A DNA stretch of 64,000 nucleotides from Fidelibacterota bacterium SCGC AAA298-D23 (GTDB lineage Bacteria > Fidelibacterota > Marinisomatia > Marinisomatales > Marinisomataceae): assembly GCA_000402655.1 (NCBI GenBank), contig AQSI01000004.1, positions 62,001 to 126,000 of the forward strand, read 5' to 3'. The notes under the pieces were generated by a model that was not told the DNA's origin, did not search any database, and was given only the letters and a program-made list of their open reading frames with translations. Both the position numbers and the translations under genes were made by a program. Of the stretch, positions 16,128 to 25,669 are shown piece after piece; position 1 is the stretch's first letter; each line of letters begins with the position of its first letter.

Positions 16128-17413
16128 TGAATAAAAAACAAATTTATAGTTGGGCCCTTTATGATTGGGCAAATTCTGCTTTTGCAACTACTGTTATGGC
16201 TGGTTTCTTTCCAATTTTTTTCTCACAATATTGGTCAAATCCAGATAACTTATCTGTAAGTACATTTTACCTAGGTTTAGGTAATTCAATTGCTTCGTTG
16301 ATTGTTGCATTATTGGCACCAATTTTAGGAGCAATTGCAGATAGAGGAAGCTATAAGAAAAAATTTCTAATTTTCTTTGCATTCCTAGGAATTGTGATGA
16401 CTTTAGGTCTTGGATTTATTTCTCAAGGAATGTGGCCAATTGCTCTTTTAGTATACATCTTTTCTACTATTGGATTTTCTGGAGCAAATATTTTTTATGA
16501 TTCATTACTTCCGTCCGTTTCCAATGAAAAAAATATTGATGATGTTTCTGCGCTAGGATTTTCATTGGGATATCTTGGAGGAGGTATATTAATTATTATT
16601 AATTTTTTGATGATTTCGTATCCAGCTTCTTTTGGTTTAGTTGATGCCATTGAAGCTACAAAATATGCATTTATTTCAGTTGGAGTATGGTGGGCATTAT
16701 TTTCAATTCCTCTTATGCTTTTTGTAGAAGAACCAAAATTTCACGAAAGTGAAAGCCTTTCCGATTCTGTGATAAATGGTTTGATTCAGTTCAGAAATAC
16801 TTTTAACGACTTAAAGAAACTTAAAGTTGTAGCTACTTTTCTTTTAGCATATTGGTTATATATAGATGGTGTAGATACTGTTGTACGTATGGCAGCTAAT
16901 TTTGCTTTTACCTTAGGATTTGATCAAGCATCTATAATGGGTGCTCTTGTCTTAATACAGCTTGTTGCTTTTTTTGCAACATTAATTTATATAAAAATTG
17001 CAAATTACATTGGTTTAAAAAACGGTATTTACTTAGGAATTCTTGGTTATTGTGTAATTCTTTTTGCAGGATATTTTGTTGAGAGTATTACTCACTTTTA
17101 TATTGTTGCATTACTTATAGGTTGTTTTCAAGGTGGAATCCAATCTATCAGCAGAAGTTTATATTCTAGAATAATTCCAGAACAGAAATCTGCTGAATTT
17201 TATGGATTTTATAATATGTTAGGAAAATTTGCAGCAGTGTTTGGTCCAGTTTTAATGGGTTCAGTTACTCTATTTTTGAGTAACATTGTTGATGATGAAA
17301 TAAGAGCTGCTCGATTTGGACTATTATCAATAATGATATTATTTATTTTAGGTGCCTATGTTTTTTCAAAAGTTGATATTAAGCAAGGCGAAGCAATGGC
17401 TAAAAATCTCTAA
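16127..17413 (+). CDS. MFS transporter, UMF1 family
   Basis: This 428-residue transporter with about twelve spans begins YSWALYDWANSAFATTVMAGFFPIFF, the UMF1/Atg22-like signature. The ATG at 16127 overlaps the der stop and is preferred over the adjacent TTG at 16124. The family includes putative amino-acid or metabolite effluxers; the substrate is unknown. Confidence 0.88.
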   Translation: MNKKQIYSWALYDWANSAFATTVMAGFFPIFFSQYWSNPDNLSVSTFYLGLGNSIASLIVALLAPILGAIADRGSYKKKFLIFFAFLGIVMTLGLGFISQGMWPIALLVYIFSTIGFSGANIFYDSLLPSVSNEKNIDDVSALGFSLGYLGGGILIIINFLMISYPASFGLVDAIEATKYAFISVGVWWALFSIPLMLFVEEPKFHESESLSDSVINGLIQFRNTFNDLKKLKVVATFLLAYWLYIDGVDTVVRMAANFAFTLGFDQASIMGALVLIQLVAFFATLIYIKIANYIGLKNGIYLGILGYCVILFAGYFVESITHFYIVALLIGCFQGGIQSISRSLYSRIIPEQKSAEFYGFYNMLGKFAAVFGPVLMGSVTLFLSNIVDDEIRAARFGLLSIMILFILGAYVFSKVDIKQGEAMAKNL

Positions 17414-17463
17414 TTTTTGAAATTGTTATTTTTTTTAAATTTCACTAGGTTATAGCTCAATTT

Positions 17464-17478
17464 TAGGGGGAAGTCATT
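17464..17478 (+). promoter_or_regulatory. G-rich Shine-Dalgarno and AUU start of malate synthase
   Basis: The in-frame stop TAG (17464-17466) is followed by GGGGGAAGTC and then ATT (17476-17478). AGGGGG can pair with the anti-SD tail allowing one G-U, 5-6 bases before the ATT. No ATG, GTG or TTG lies in frame before 17752, well inside the conserved enzyme. Confidence 0.6.
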
Positions 17479-19047
17479 TTAAATTTTTCAAAAGAGATTT
17501 CAAGTTCAGGTTCGGAAATTTTTTCTGAGAATGCTCTGCATTTTTTAGAAAAAGTTCATCACAAGTTCAATAATAGAATTGATGAACTTCTTAATCAAAG
17601 AGCTGAATATCAAAATATTGTTGATAGAGGAAGCTTACCATCTTTTGATCCTAAAACTGAAGACATTAGAAACTCAGAATGGTCAGTTAGACCTATTCCA
17701 AATAACCTAAAAGACAGAAGAGTAGAAATTACTGGTCCTGTTGACCGTAAAATGATTATAAATGCACTGAATTCCAATGTAAATGTCTTTATGGCTGACT
17801 TTGAAGATTCGCTTTCACCTACTTGGGAAAATATACAAAATGGTTTGGTTAATATGCGAGATGCTGCTCATAGAACAATTTCTTTTCAACACAGAGTAAC
17901 ATTAAAAAAATATAATTTGCGATCAAATCCTGCCATTTTAATGTGTAGAGTAAGAGGATTACATCTTAAAGAAAAGCATATTTCATGTAATGGAACTGCA
18001 CTTTATGGAGCATTGGTTGATTTTGTAATGTATTTATACCACAACCATAAAGCTTTAGAAACATTTGGTTCAGGTCCATATTTTTATATTCCAAAATTAC
18101 AATCCTATCATGAGGCTAAACTTTGGAATGATATTATCGCATTTTGCGAGGATGAACTTAATTTAAAAAGAGGAACAGTAAGAGTAACATGCTTAATTGA
18201 AACTTTGCCAGCAGTTTTTCAGATGGAAGAAATATTATACCACCTAAAAGATCATATTATCGGCCTGAATTGTGGACGATGGGATTATATTTTCAGTTTT
18301 ATTAAGACTTTACAATCTTTTCCTGAAAAATTATTACCTGACAGAAACATTATTACAATGAATCAACCATTTTTAACAAGCTATTCAACATTACTTGTAA
18401 GCACTTGTCATAAAAGAGGAGCTTTTGCAATGGGAGGAATGGCAGCTTTCGTACCCTCAAAAAATCACGATGAAAATAGAAAAATTTTACAGAAAGTTAA
18501 TGAAGATAAATTATTTGAAATAAATAACGGACATGATGGAACATGGATTGCGCATCCAGGATTAGCTGATTATGTAAATGAAATTTTTAAAGACAAATTT
18601 GATACTTTTCAAACAAATCAATTAGATTATATCTCAAATGAGAAAATTACTGCAGAACAACTGTTACAAGGATGCGATGGAGTAAGCTCTGAACAATGTC
18701 TTAGATCAAACATCAGAATTTCACTAAAATATATTGAAGCTTGGGTCTCAGGGTTAGGTTGCGTTTCAATTTATGGATTAATGGAGGATGCTGCAACAGC
18801 GGAAATATCTAGAACCTCAATTTGGCAATGGATTAAACATAAAAATAAGTTAGATAATGGAAAAATTGTCGATGAAAAGTTATTTAGAACATGCTTAGAA
18901 GAAGAATTATTGAATGTTAAAAACGAAGTAGGAATGGAAATTTTTGAAAACGGAAAATTTGAATTAGCAAAGTCAATTTTTGAACAAATAACTTTGTCTG
19001 AAAATGTAGAAGAATTTTTAACCACAAAAGCGTATGAGGAATTATAA
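17476..19047 (+). CDS. aceB: malate synthase A, AUU start
   Basis: This 523-residue enzyme condenses acetyl-CoA and glyoxylate to malate. The N-terminal part (FSENALHFLEKVHHKF) aligns with the helical start of E. coli AceB, and conserved blocks follow: RRVEITGPVDRKMIINALNS, MADFEDS, RVRGLHLKEKH, NCGRWDYIFSFIKTL, HKRGAFAMGGMAAFVPS, NGHDGTWIAHPGL, and YGLMEDAATAEISRTSIWQW. The ATG at 17752 would delete about 92 conserved residues. ATT at 17476 is the only initiation site that fits. The next gene, isocitrate lyase, starts at the stop (1-base overlap), giving a glyoxylate-shunt operon. Confidence 0.93.
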   Translation: MLNFSKEISSSGSEIFSENALHFLEKVHHKFNNRIDELLNQRAEYQNIVDRGSLPSFDPKTEDIRNSEWSVRPIPNNLKDRRVEITGPVDRKMIINALNSNVNVFMADFEDSLSPTWENIQNGLVNMRDAAHRTISFQHRVTLKKYNLRSNPAILMCRVRGLHLKEKHISCNGTALYGALVDFVMYLYHNHKALETFGSGPYFYIPKLQSYHEAKLWNDIIAFCEDELNLKRGTVRVTCLIETLPAVFQMEEILYHLKDHIIGLNCGRWDYIFSFIKTLQSFPEKLLPDRNIITMNQPFLTSYSTLLVSTCHKRGAFAMGGMAAFVPSKNHDENRKILQKVNEDKLFEINNGHDGTWIAHPGLADYVNEIFKDKFDTFQTNQLDYISNEKITAEQLLQGCDGVSSEQCLRSNIRISLKYIEAWVSGLGCVSIYGLMEDAATAEISRTSIWQWIKHKNKLDNGKIVDEKLFRTCLEEELLNVKNEVGMEIFENGKFELAKSIFEQITLSENVEEFLTTKAYEEL

Positions 19048-20324
19048 TGAATTTAAATGAACAGGTATTAGAATTAAAAAACGATTGGGAAATGAACGAA
19101 AGATGGTCTTATGTCAAAAGACCATATTCTGCTGAAGAAGTTGTAAAGTTAAGAGGTTCACTTCAGCCAGAATATACTTTGGCAAGAATTGGTGCTGAAA
19201 AACTTTGGAATATGCTTCATAAAGAAGACTATGTTCATTGCTTAGGAACTTTAACAGGTGGACAAGCAGTACAGGGTGTTAAAGCTGGTGCAAAAGCGAT
19301 ATATGTTTCTGGATGGCAAGTAGCAGCAGATAATAACAGCGCTGAAGCAATGTATCCAGATCAATCATTATATCCAGTAGATTCTGTACCTTCGTTGGTA
19401 AAAAGAATTAATAGTTCTTTTAAAAGAGCTGATCAAATTGAGTGGATGAGTTCCAATGGTAAACCAAAATTTGACTTTTTTACGCCAATAGTAGCTGATG
19501 CAGAAGCTGGTTTTGGAGGAGTTCTTAATGCTTTTGAACTCATGAAGGCCATGATTAAAGCCGGAGCTGCGGGTGTTCATTTTGAAGATCAGTTAGCAAG
19601 TGTTAAAAAATGTGGTCACATGGGTGGTAAAGTTCTTGTGCCAACGCAAGAAGCAATTAATAAGCTTGTGGCGGCAAGATTAGCTGCAGACGTTTCAAAC
19701 GTTCCAACGCTTTTAGTGGCTAGAACAGATGCTAATGCAGCAGAACTACTTACTTCAGATATTGATGAAAGAGATGCTGAATTTGTTACTGGAGAAAGAA
19801 CATCTGAAGGTTTCTATAGAGTAAAAGCAGGTATTCAGCAAGCAATTTCTAGAGGTCTTTCATACGCTCCGTATTCTGATTTATTATGGTGTGAAACAGG
19901 TAAGCCTAACCTTGAAGAAGCAAAATTATTTGCAGAATCAATTAAAAAAAATCATCCTGAACTAATGTTAGCTTACAATTGTTCTCCATCATTTAATTGG
20001 AGAAAAAATCTTGACGATACTACGATAGCTAAGTTTCAAAGAGAGCTAGGTGCAATGGGATATAAATTTCAATTTATTACACTTGCTGGAATTCATTCTA
20101 TGTGGCATGGCATGTTTGATCTGACAAAAAAATATGTCAAATCTGGCATGACGGCATACGTTGAACTGCAAGAAAAAGAATTTGCAGACCACGATAAAGG
20201 ATATACTTTTTCTGCCCATCAACAAGAGGTTGGTACAGGCTACTTTGATGCAGTGAATAATTGTATCGTTGGAGATCCTTCAACAAGTGCTATGGATGGT
20301 TCTACAGAAGAAGAACAGTTTTAA
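19047..20324 (+). CDS. aceA: isocitrate lyase
   Basis: This 425-residue enzyme cleaves isocitrate to glyoxylate and succinate. It has the signature KKCGHMGGKVLVPT (about 187-200) with the catalytic cysteine, plus DAEAGFGG (about 150-157), WCETGKPN and NCSPSFNW. The start overlaps the malate synthase stop by one base. With aceB it lets acetate or fatty-acid carbon bypass the decarboxylating TCA steps. It is plausibly co-regulated with energy supply, but no operator was recognised upstream. Confidence 0.98.
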   Translation: MNLNEQVLELKNDWEMNERWSYVKRPYSAEEVVKLRGSLQPEYTLARIGAEKLWNMLHKEDYVHCLGTLTGGQAVQGVKAGAKAIYVSGWQVAADNNSAEAMYPDQSLYPVDSVPSLVKRINSSFKRADQIEWMSSNGKPKFDFFTPIVADAEAGFGGVLNAFELMKAMIKAGAAGVHFEDQLASVKKCGHMGGKVLVPTQEAINKLVAARLAADVSNVPTLLVARTDANAAELLTSDIDERDAEFVTGERTSEGFYRVKAGIQQAISRGLSYAPYSDLLWCETGKPNLEEAKLFAESIKKNHPELMLAYNCSPSFNWRKNLDDTTIAKFQRELGAMGYKFQFITLAGIHSMWHGMFDLTKKYVKSGMTAYVELQEKEFADHDKGYTFSAHQQEVGTGYFDAVNNCIVGDPSTSAMDGSTEEEQF

Positions 20325-20378
20325 TATTTTTTTGAAATAAAGTACTGAAAGAGTCACAATTTTTTATAAATTATCCTC

Positions 20379-20771
20379 GTGAATAAAGTTTCAGAATTTT
20401 CAGAACTAGTACAACCTACTCATATCAATACTGCAGGTACGCTTTTCGGTGGATATATGCTTTCATGGCTTGACTTAGCTGCAGCTAAGGCAGCGTCTGA
20501 ATTTTTAGAAGAAACCGATGCTTGGGGTTCTGTGACTAGAGCTTTGGACAAAGTAGAATTTAAAGAACCTGTTTATCTTGGTGATTGGGTAAAATGTAAA
20601 TCAACAATTATTGCTGCTGGAAATACTTCAGTTAAAGTTCAAGTTAAAGCATTTGCAGAAAGTAAAGATCACGGAAAAAGACTAGCATGCACAGCTGATA
20701 TAACATTTGTTGCAGTTATTAAAGATGATAACGGAAAGCTAGTAAGTTTTAAACATAATTTAAATTTGTAA
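20379..20771 (+). CDS. YciA-like hot-dog acyl-CoA thioesterase
   Basis: This 130-residue hot-dog protein starts at GTG 20379. The motif NTAGTLFGGYMLSWLDLAAAKAA (about 18-40) supplies the catalytic Asp-containing helix of the YciA/acyl-CoA hydrolase family. The enzyme releases free acids and recycles CoA. It sits between the glyoxylate operon and leucyl aminopeptidase, with a 9-base gap to the latter. Confidence 0.9.
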   Translation: MNKVSEFSELVQPTHINTAGTLFGGYMLSWLDLAAAKAASEFLEETDAWGSVTRALDKVEFKEPVYLGDWVKCKSTIIAAGNTSVKVQVKAFAESKDHGKRLACTADITFVAVIKDDNGKLVSFKHNLNL

Positions 20772-20780
20772 GGGAAAAAA

Positions 20781-22220
20781 ATGGCACATATTAAAAAATT
20801 AAACTTTTTAAAAAATCATAAAGATTTAGTTGACGAAAATTATGGTATGGTTGCTGTACCAACATTTTCAGATAAAATGGATAAAGATTTAGCAGAATTG
20901 TTCAAATCTCAAAATAAAACTGGAAAAGTTGGAGATCTTGTTTTTGAAATCGACAATAATTCAAGAATAGTATATTATGGACTAGGTGATTCATCTGATA
21001 AAACAGCAGAAAATTTTAGAAGAGCGGCTGGGGAAGTTGTGGGTTATGCTTTACAGCATAAATATAGTGATATTGCAGTTGAGTGTCCTGTTACAGATGA
21101 GGGTGAATATTTTTGTCAGGCATTTGCAGAAGGTTTAATCCTTTCAAGTTATAGATTTTTAGATTATTTCACTGATGAAAGAGGAGAGTATCATTTGAAG
21201 AGCATTACCATGGTTGATACTTGTAATCAAGATGCAGCAAAAAAAGGTGCAATTATTGCAAGTGCTGTTTGTGATTCAAGAGATCTTGGCAATCATCCTG
21301 GAAATGTGACTACTCCAACAAGGTTGGCAAATTTTGCAAAAGAAGTTGGCAAGAAAGGTAATATGAAAGTTACAGTTTTTGATAGAGAAGAATTTACAAA
21401 GATGGGCATGGGATCATTTGCCGGAGTGGCTCAAGGAACAAATGAACCTCCAAAGTTTATCATTATGGAATATTTTGGAGGAAAGAAAAGTGAAAAGCCA
21501 GTATTGCTTGTAGGAAAAGGTCTAACTTTTGATACAGGAGGAGTTTCACTAAAACCTGGTTTAAATATGGACCAAATGAAATTTGATATGTGCGGTTCAG
21601 CGGTTGTATTTGGTGTGATGAATGCTATAGCTGAATTACAACCTAAGATGAACGTTGTAGCTATTGTTCCTTCAACACATAATATGTTAGGTGGCTCAGC
21701 TTACAAACCAGGAGATATTCTAACTGCATACAATGGAAAAACTATTGAAGTTTTAAATACTGACGCAGAAGGTAGACTAATTCTAGCTGATGCTTTGGCA
21801 TATGCAAGTAAGCATTACGACCCGGAGTATATGTTAGATTTTGCAACATTAACGGGCGCTGTGGTTATTACTCTTGGCCATATAGCCACAGGAATAATGA
21901 GCAATAATGAAACACTGGTAGAAAACATTAAAGTTTCTTCTGATAATACGGGAGAACATGTATGGCAACTACCATTATGGGATGAGTATTGCGATCAAGT
22001 AAAATCTGAAGTTGCTGATGTAAAGAATTTAGGTTCGCCAGGTCAAGCAGGAACCATTGCTGGTGGTGCATTCCTTAAAGCATTCGTTGGAAAAGATATT
22101 CCATGGGCTCATTTCGATGTTGCAGGAACTTCATATCATGTTGAGAACAGAAGCTATATCCAAAAAAATAGCGCTTCGGGACAAGTGATAAGACTAGTGC
22201 TTGATATGCTCGGCGCCTAA
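20781..22220 (+). CDS. pepA: leucyl aminopeptidase, M17 family
   Basis: This 479-residue cytosolic metallopeptidase has the catalytic half VGKGLTFDTGGVSLKP (about 247-262), MCGSAVV, and the signature NTDAEGRLILADAL (about 325-338) with two-metal ligands and the catalytic arginine. It releases N-terminal amino acids from peptides. It overlaps the next small gene by one base. Confidence 0.97.
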   Translation: MAHIKKLNFLKNHKDLVDENYGMVAVPTFSDKMDKDLAELFKSQNKTGKVGDLVFEIDNNSRIVYYGLGDSSDKTAENFRRAAGEVVGYALQHKYSDIAVECPVTDEGEYFCQAFAEGLILSSYRFLDYFTDERGEYHLKSITMVDTCNQDAAKKGAIIASAVCDSRDLGNHPGNVTTPTRLANFAKEVGKKGNMKVTVFDREEFTKMGMGSFAGVAQGTNEPPKFIIMEYFGGKKSEKPVLLVGKGLTFDTGGVSLKPGLNMDQMKFDMCGSAVVFGVMNAIAELQPKMNVVAIVPSTHNMLGGSAYKPGDILTAYNGKTIEVLNTDAEGRLILADALAYASKHYDPEYMLDFATLTGAVVITLGHIATGIMSNNETLVENIKVSSDNTGEHVWQLPLWDEYCDQVKSEVADVKNLGSPGQAGTIAGGAFLKAFVGKDIPWAHFDVAGTSYHVENRSYIQKNSASGQVIRLVLDMLGA

Positions 22221-22444
22221 TGAATAGATTAAAAGCGATTAATTCAGTTCAGTTTTCAATTCAATTAATAACTGCATTGCTTCTATTGTACTTTACATTA
22301 AAATCTGATACACCAGATCGTGCTATAATCCCAATTTTATTACTTCTGGGGTGGTCGCTTGGTTTTTATCAGAGAAGAGTTACTCGAAGAAGAGTTAACA
22401 AGCTTAGAGGTTCTAAAGATAAAGATGTTTTACATGAAGGTTAA
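22220..22444 (+). CDS. small two-span membrane protein
   Basis: This 74-residue protein starts on the pepA stop (TAATG). It has two hydrophobic segments (about 10-27 and 33-48) and a basic tail (RRVTRRRVNKLRGSKDK). No family is recognised. The operon position and clean topology support a real gene. Confidence 0.65.
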   Translation: MNRLKAINSVQFSIQLITALLLLYFTLKSDTPDRAIIPILLLLGWSLGFYQRRVTRRRVNKLRGSKDKDVLHEG

Positions 22445-22446
22445 TA

Positions 22447-23163
22447 ATGAATGAATTATTCAAAAATGATATTACTTTAGACCAAGAAAATCATAAATAT
22501 ATACTCGACAATAGTCCTGAATTTAAGTTTTCAAGTGTTACTGAGTTTATCCATTTTTTCTTTGAAAAGTTCGATCAAGAAAAAGTAGCTACCAAGTTGA
22601 TAAATACAAATCCAAAGTATAGTGGTAAAACGTTAAACGAAGTACTTAAAGAATGGGGAAAAGGTGCAGAAAGAGGTACCATAGTCCATAATGAATTAGA
22701 GATGTTTGTAAAAGAAAATATTACTCCTAAGCATCAAATGTCAATTACAGGCGCTAGATGGTTAAAGGAGAAACAAAAAAATGAACACAACTCATTTTTC
22801 TCAGAAGTTATAGTTTATTCAAAAGAATTAGGAATAGCAGGAACAATTGACCTACTTGTATATAATAGTGAACAAAATATGTACCATTTAGTTGATTGGA
22901 AAACTAATAAAAGAATTGATAAAAATTCATTTAGAAATAAGAAAGGGATACTTTCTTCATCTCAACATTTAGACGATTGTAATTTTGTACACTATTCTTT
23001 ACAACTATCATTTTATCGATATATTCTTGAACGTTACTATGGGTTAGAGGTAGGAAGCCAAACTCTATTTCACCTAAAAGAAAATGATACCTATGAAATC
23101 TTTAATGTAGATTACAAAAGCGAAGATCTAATTAATATGCTTCGTGAAAAGGAATTAATCTAA
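22447..23163 (+). CDS. phage-type PD-(D/E)XK (RecB-like) nuclease
   Basis: This 238-residue protein has the RecB-nuclease order: RGTIVHNELEMF (about 76-87, His81), a glutamate at 120 (FFSEVIVYS), GTIDLLVY (Asp135), the core LVDWKT (Asp150, Lys152), and QLSFYRYIL (Q-x-x-x-Y type helix). The N-terminus LDQENHKYILDN and SVTEFIHFFF is typical of phage exonuclease-like proteins. It would act on DNA ends, perhaps in recombination. It overlaps the next convergent gene by 9 bases. A phage origin is inferred, supported by the nearby Gp157-like gene. Confidence 0.85.
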   Translation: MNELFKNDITLDQENHKYILDNSPEFKFSSVTEFIHFFFEKFDQEKVATKLINTNPKYSGKTLNEVLKEWGKGAERGTIVHNELEMFVKENITPKHQMSITGARWLKEKQKNEHNSFFSEVIVYSKELGIAGTIDLLVYNSEQNMYHLVDWKTNKRIDKNSFRNKKGILSSSQHLDDCNFVHYSLQLSFYRYILERYYGLEVGSQTLFHLKENDTYEIFNVDYKSEDLINMLREKELI

Positions 23164-23745
23164 AATAAAATATATTATATCAATAAGAGTATATAGAAAT
23201 AAATATCCTATTACTTCAATAAGAACACCATTTATTCTACTAATTTTTACTAAAACTTTCTCTCCTGTTTTTGGCCTTTTGTACTTAAAAATATTTGGTA
23301 TTAATCTCGGAGTAGATTTCATATAACTTTCAAACTTATCTCCGTGATTTGTTCTGAGTTTTCTTTCTTCGTTAGCAATAGTTGGTATGTGAAATATGAC
23401 AAAAATCAATAGCAGAGCCAAAGGAAGATAAATAGCTTTTAATGCTAAACTAAAACCTAGCAACATTATTAAACTAAAAAAGTATAATGGATTTCTAACC
23501 ATTGAAAAAGGTCCAGAAGTAACAAGATTTCTTGTCTTATTACCTTCAATATATAATGAAGCCCAAATTCTACCAAACGAACCAAAAACAACTAGTACAA
23601 AGCCTAAAATGCTCATTTGTAAGGACTCAATTGTAGTTATTTCAAGAGTATAGGCCCTGAAATCATTATTTGTAATAGATAGAACTATAAGAAGTAAAAT
23701 AGAGACTCTTAAAAAATACATCCTATATTTTGCTAAAAATTTCAT
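23155..23745 (-). CDS. isoprenylcysteine-methyltransferase-like membrane protein
   Basis: This 196-residue protein has about five hydrophobic segments. VTSGPFSMVRNPLYFFSLI (about 76-94) and ERKLRTNHGDKFESYMKSTPRLIPN (about 127-151) form the SAM-binding signature of the ICMT/PEMT-type family. It may methylate a lipid or small hydrophobic thiol or amine. It is convergent with the nuclease gene (9-base overlap) and lies 6 bases after the Gp157-like gene on the same strand. Confidence 0.87.
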   Translation of the reverse strand: MKFLAKYRMYFLRVSILLLIVLSITNNDFRAYTLEITTIESLQMSILGFVLVVFGSFGRIWASLYIEGNKTRNLVTSGPFSMVRNPLYFFSLIMLLGFSLALKAIYLPLALLLIFVIFHIPTIANEERKLRTNHGDKFESYMKSTPRLIPNIFKYKRPKTGEKVLVKISRINGVLIEVIGYLFLYTLIDIIYFILD

Positions 23746-23751
23746 TATAAT

Positions 23752-24243
23752 TTATTTGATGCTTATTCTCTTTTCTTGAATAAGCTCGCATCCTGGGATA
23801 TCTTCGCCATTCTTTAGTGACTCTTTTAATTTATCCTTATTCAATAATTTAGTTTCTTTTACCTGAAAGAATTCTTCAGGAATTTTCTCTTCATCTACAA
23901 TATGTACTTTCTCAGGATTTTTATAAATAGCAATAACTATATCATCGTTCTCAATTCTCTCTGTATTTGTTTTTTCAAAATTAATTCGAAGATAATCTTT
24001 TAATCTTGTTATCTTCTTTTCTAAAGAGTTTCTACGATGTTTTTGTGTACTTTCTATTTCTTTAATGCCTTGAGCCAAATGTTCAAGGTTTCGGATATAT
24101 TTGGCAACGTTCGCTGATTTTAATTTGAATTCACCCTCAATTGATTCTATTTCTTTTATTAAATCTGAATCATCATGATCTAATAAGTTATCTAAAGATT
24201 TTTCAAATTCATTTGCGATATCATAGAGGGTTGATTTTGACAT
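23752..24243 (-). CDS. Siphovirus Gp157-like protein
   Basis: This 163-residue protein is highly charged and helical. It matches the Gp157 architecture: an early helical part (SLDNLLDHDDSDLIKEIESIEGEFKLKSANVAKYIRN), a coiled middle, then VIAIYKNPEKVHIVDEEKIPEEFF (about 103-126) and a DKLKESLKNGEDIPGCEL tail. This family comes from phages, where it is found near recombination genes. Together with the RecB-like nuclease it suggests captured phage recombination genes. Confidence 0.87.
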   Translation of the reverse strand: MSKSTLYDIANEFEKSLDNLLDHDDSDLIKEIESIEGEFKLKSANVAKYIRNLEHLAQGIKEIESTQKHRRNSLEKKITRLKDYLRINFEKTNTERIENDDIVIAIYKNPEKVHIVDEEKIPEEFFQVKETKLLNKDKLKESLKNGEDIPGCELIQEKRISIK

Positions 24244-24274
24244 GATTTAATATAGAAAAAAAAATAAAAGAAGT

Positions 24275-25663
24275 TTATAATTCTTTTACTTCTTTAAGTA
24301 ATTCATTTAGCATGTCTTTTGCATCACCAAAAACCATGATAGAATTGTCATATCCAAATAATTCATTTTGCACTCCAGCAAAACCTGGATTCATACTTCT
24401 TTTATTAATAATTACAGTTCTTGATTTGTCTACATTCAAAATAGGCATACCATAGATTGGACTGGATTGATCATGTCTAGCTGCAGGATTTACCACATCA
24501 TTTGCGCCAAGAATAAGTGCAACATCACAATCCTCAAATTCTGGATTAATTTCATCTAAATCTTTTAAAACATCATAAGAAACATTGGCCTCGGCAAGTA
24601 AAACATTCATATGTCCAGGCATTCTTCCAGCAACTGGATGAATTGCATACAATACTGTTTTACCCATGGCTTCAAGAGATTCAGCTACCTCTCTAGCAAC
24701 GTGTTGTGCTTGGGCAACTGCAAGTCCATATCCAGGAACAATAATAATTTTTTCTGCTGCATCTAAAATCATAGCTGCTTCAGTTGTTGAATAGCTCTTA
24801 ATATTCATTTCTTTTCCATCTGAGCTTCCGCTTTCAGACTCAGCTCCAACTGCACCAAATATTACATTTGCAAGTGAACGATTCATTCCTTTACACATAA
24901 TGTTTGTTAAAATTAGCCCTGACGCTCCAACAAGAGATCCACTGATAATTAGGGCATTATTGCTAATTAAAAATCCTGTAGCTGCCGCGGCAATTCCAGA
25001 ATATGAGTTTAAAAGTGAAATAACAACCGGCATATCTGCACCACCAATTGGAATTGTAAGACCAACACCAAGAATTAGTGCAAGAACAACAATTACAAAG
25101 AATGCGTTTAAATAACCACTGAACATTGATGAATCAAAAAATAGACCAGGTGCAAGTATTAAGGAAACTGAAAGCAGAGCAATTACAGCATTGATAGCTT
25201 GTTGGCCTTTAAATGTAACAGCTCTTCCTGATATAAATCCTTGAAGTTTACCAAATGCTACAAAACTACCAGTAAAAGTTAATGATCCAATGAAAACACT
25301 TAAACATACAATGATAAATGGACTATTTGGTGACGATAAGAATTCTGAAGATGCAACAAAAGCAGATGCTGCTCCACCTAAACCATTAAAAATAGCAACC
25401 ATTTGAGGCATTTCAGTCATTTGAACTCTTGTTGCAAAGATTGCTCCAATAACTGCTCCTATTCCAATTCCAGCAAGAATTAAAGTAAAGTCAAATTCTT
25501 TTCCTGGATATGTTATGGTAGCAATAATAGCTATTAACATTCCTAAAGAGGATAAAAGGTTTCCGCTTCTAGCAGTCTTAGGATGAGATAATCTTTTGAT
25601 ACCTAAAATAAAGGCTACTGCAGAAATTAAATAAAGGATATTTGTTATTTGAATAGCTTCCAT
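24275..25663 (-). CDS. pntB: NAD(P) transhydrogenase subunit beta
   Basis: This 462-residue protein has about nine membrane spans followed by the NADP-binding dIII domain (VPGYGLAVAQAQHVAREV about 311-328, then HPVAGRMPGHMNVLLAEA). With the two upstream subunits it uses the proton gradient to reduce NADP+ from NADH. It starts 7 bases after the alpha-2 gene. Confidence 0.97.
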   Translation of the reverse strand: MEAIQITNILYLISAVAFILGIKRLSHPKTARSGNLLSSLGMLIAIIATITYPGKEFDFTLILAGIGIGAVIGAIFATRVQMTEMPQMVAIFNGLGGAASAFVASSEFLSSPNSPFIIVCLSVFIGSLTFTGSFVAFGKLQGFISGRAVTFKGQQAINAVIALLSVSLILAPGLFFDSSMFSGYLNAFFVIVVLALILGVGLTIPIGGADMPVVISLLNSYSGIAAAATGFLISNNALIISGSLVGASGLILTNIMCKGMNRSLANVIFGAVGAESESGSSDGKEMNIKSYSTTEAAMILDAAEKIIIVPGYGLAVAQAQHVAREVAESLEAMGKTVLYAIHPVAGRMPGHMNVLLAEANVSYDVLKDLDEINPEFEDCDVALILGANDVVNPAARHDQSSPIYGMPILNVDKSRTVIINKRSMNPGFAGVQNELFGYDNSIMVFGDAKDMLNELLKEVKEL

Positions 25664-25669
25664 TTTTTT

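Noticed and set aside
17414..17460. TGAAATT/AATTTCA hairpin after the MFS gene
   Set aside because: The stem is short and AT-rich and lacks a following T tract, so a terminator call is not supported.
17752..19047. ATG at 17752 as the malate synthase start
   Set aside because: It would cut the conserved N-terminal domain including RRVEITGP.
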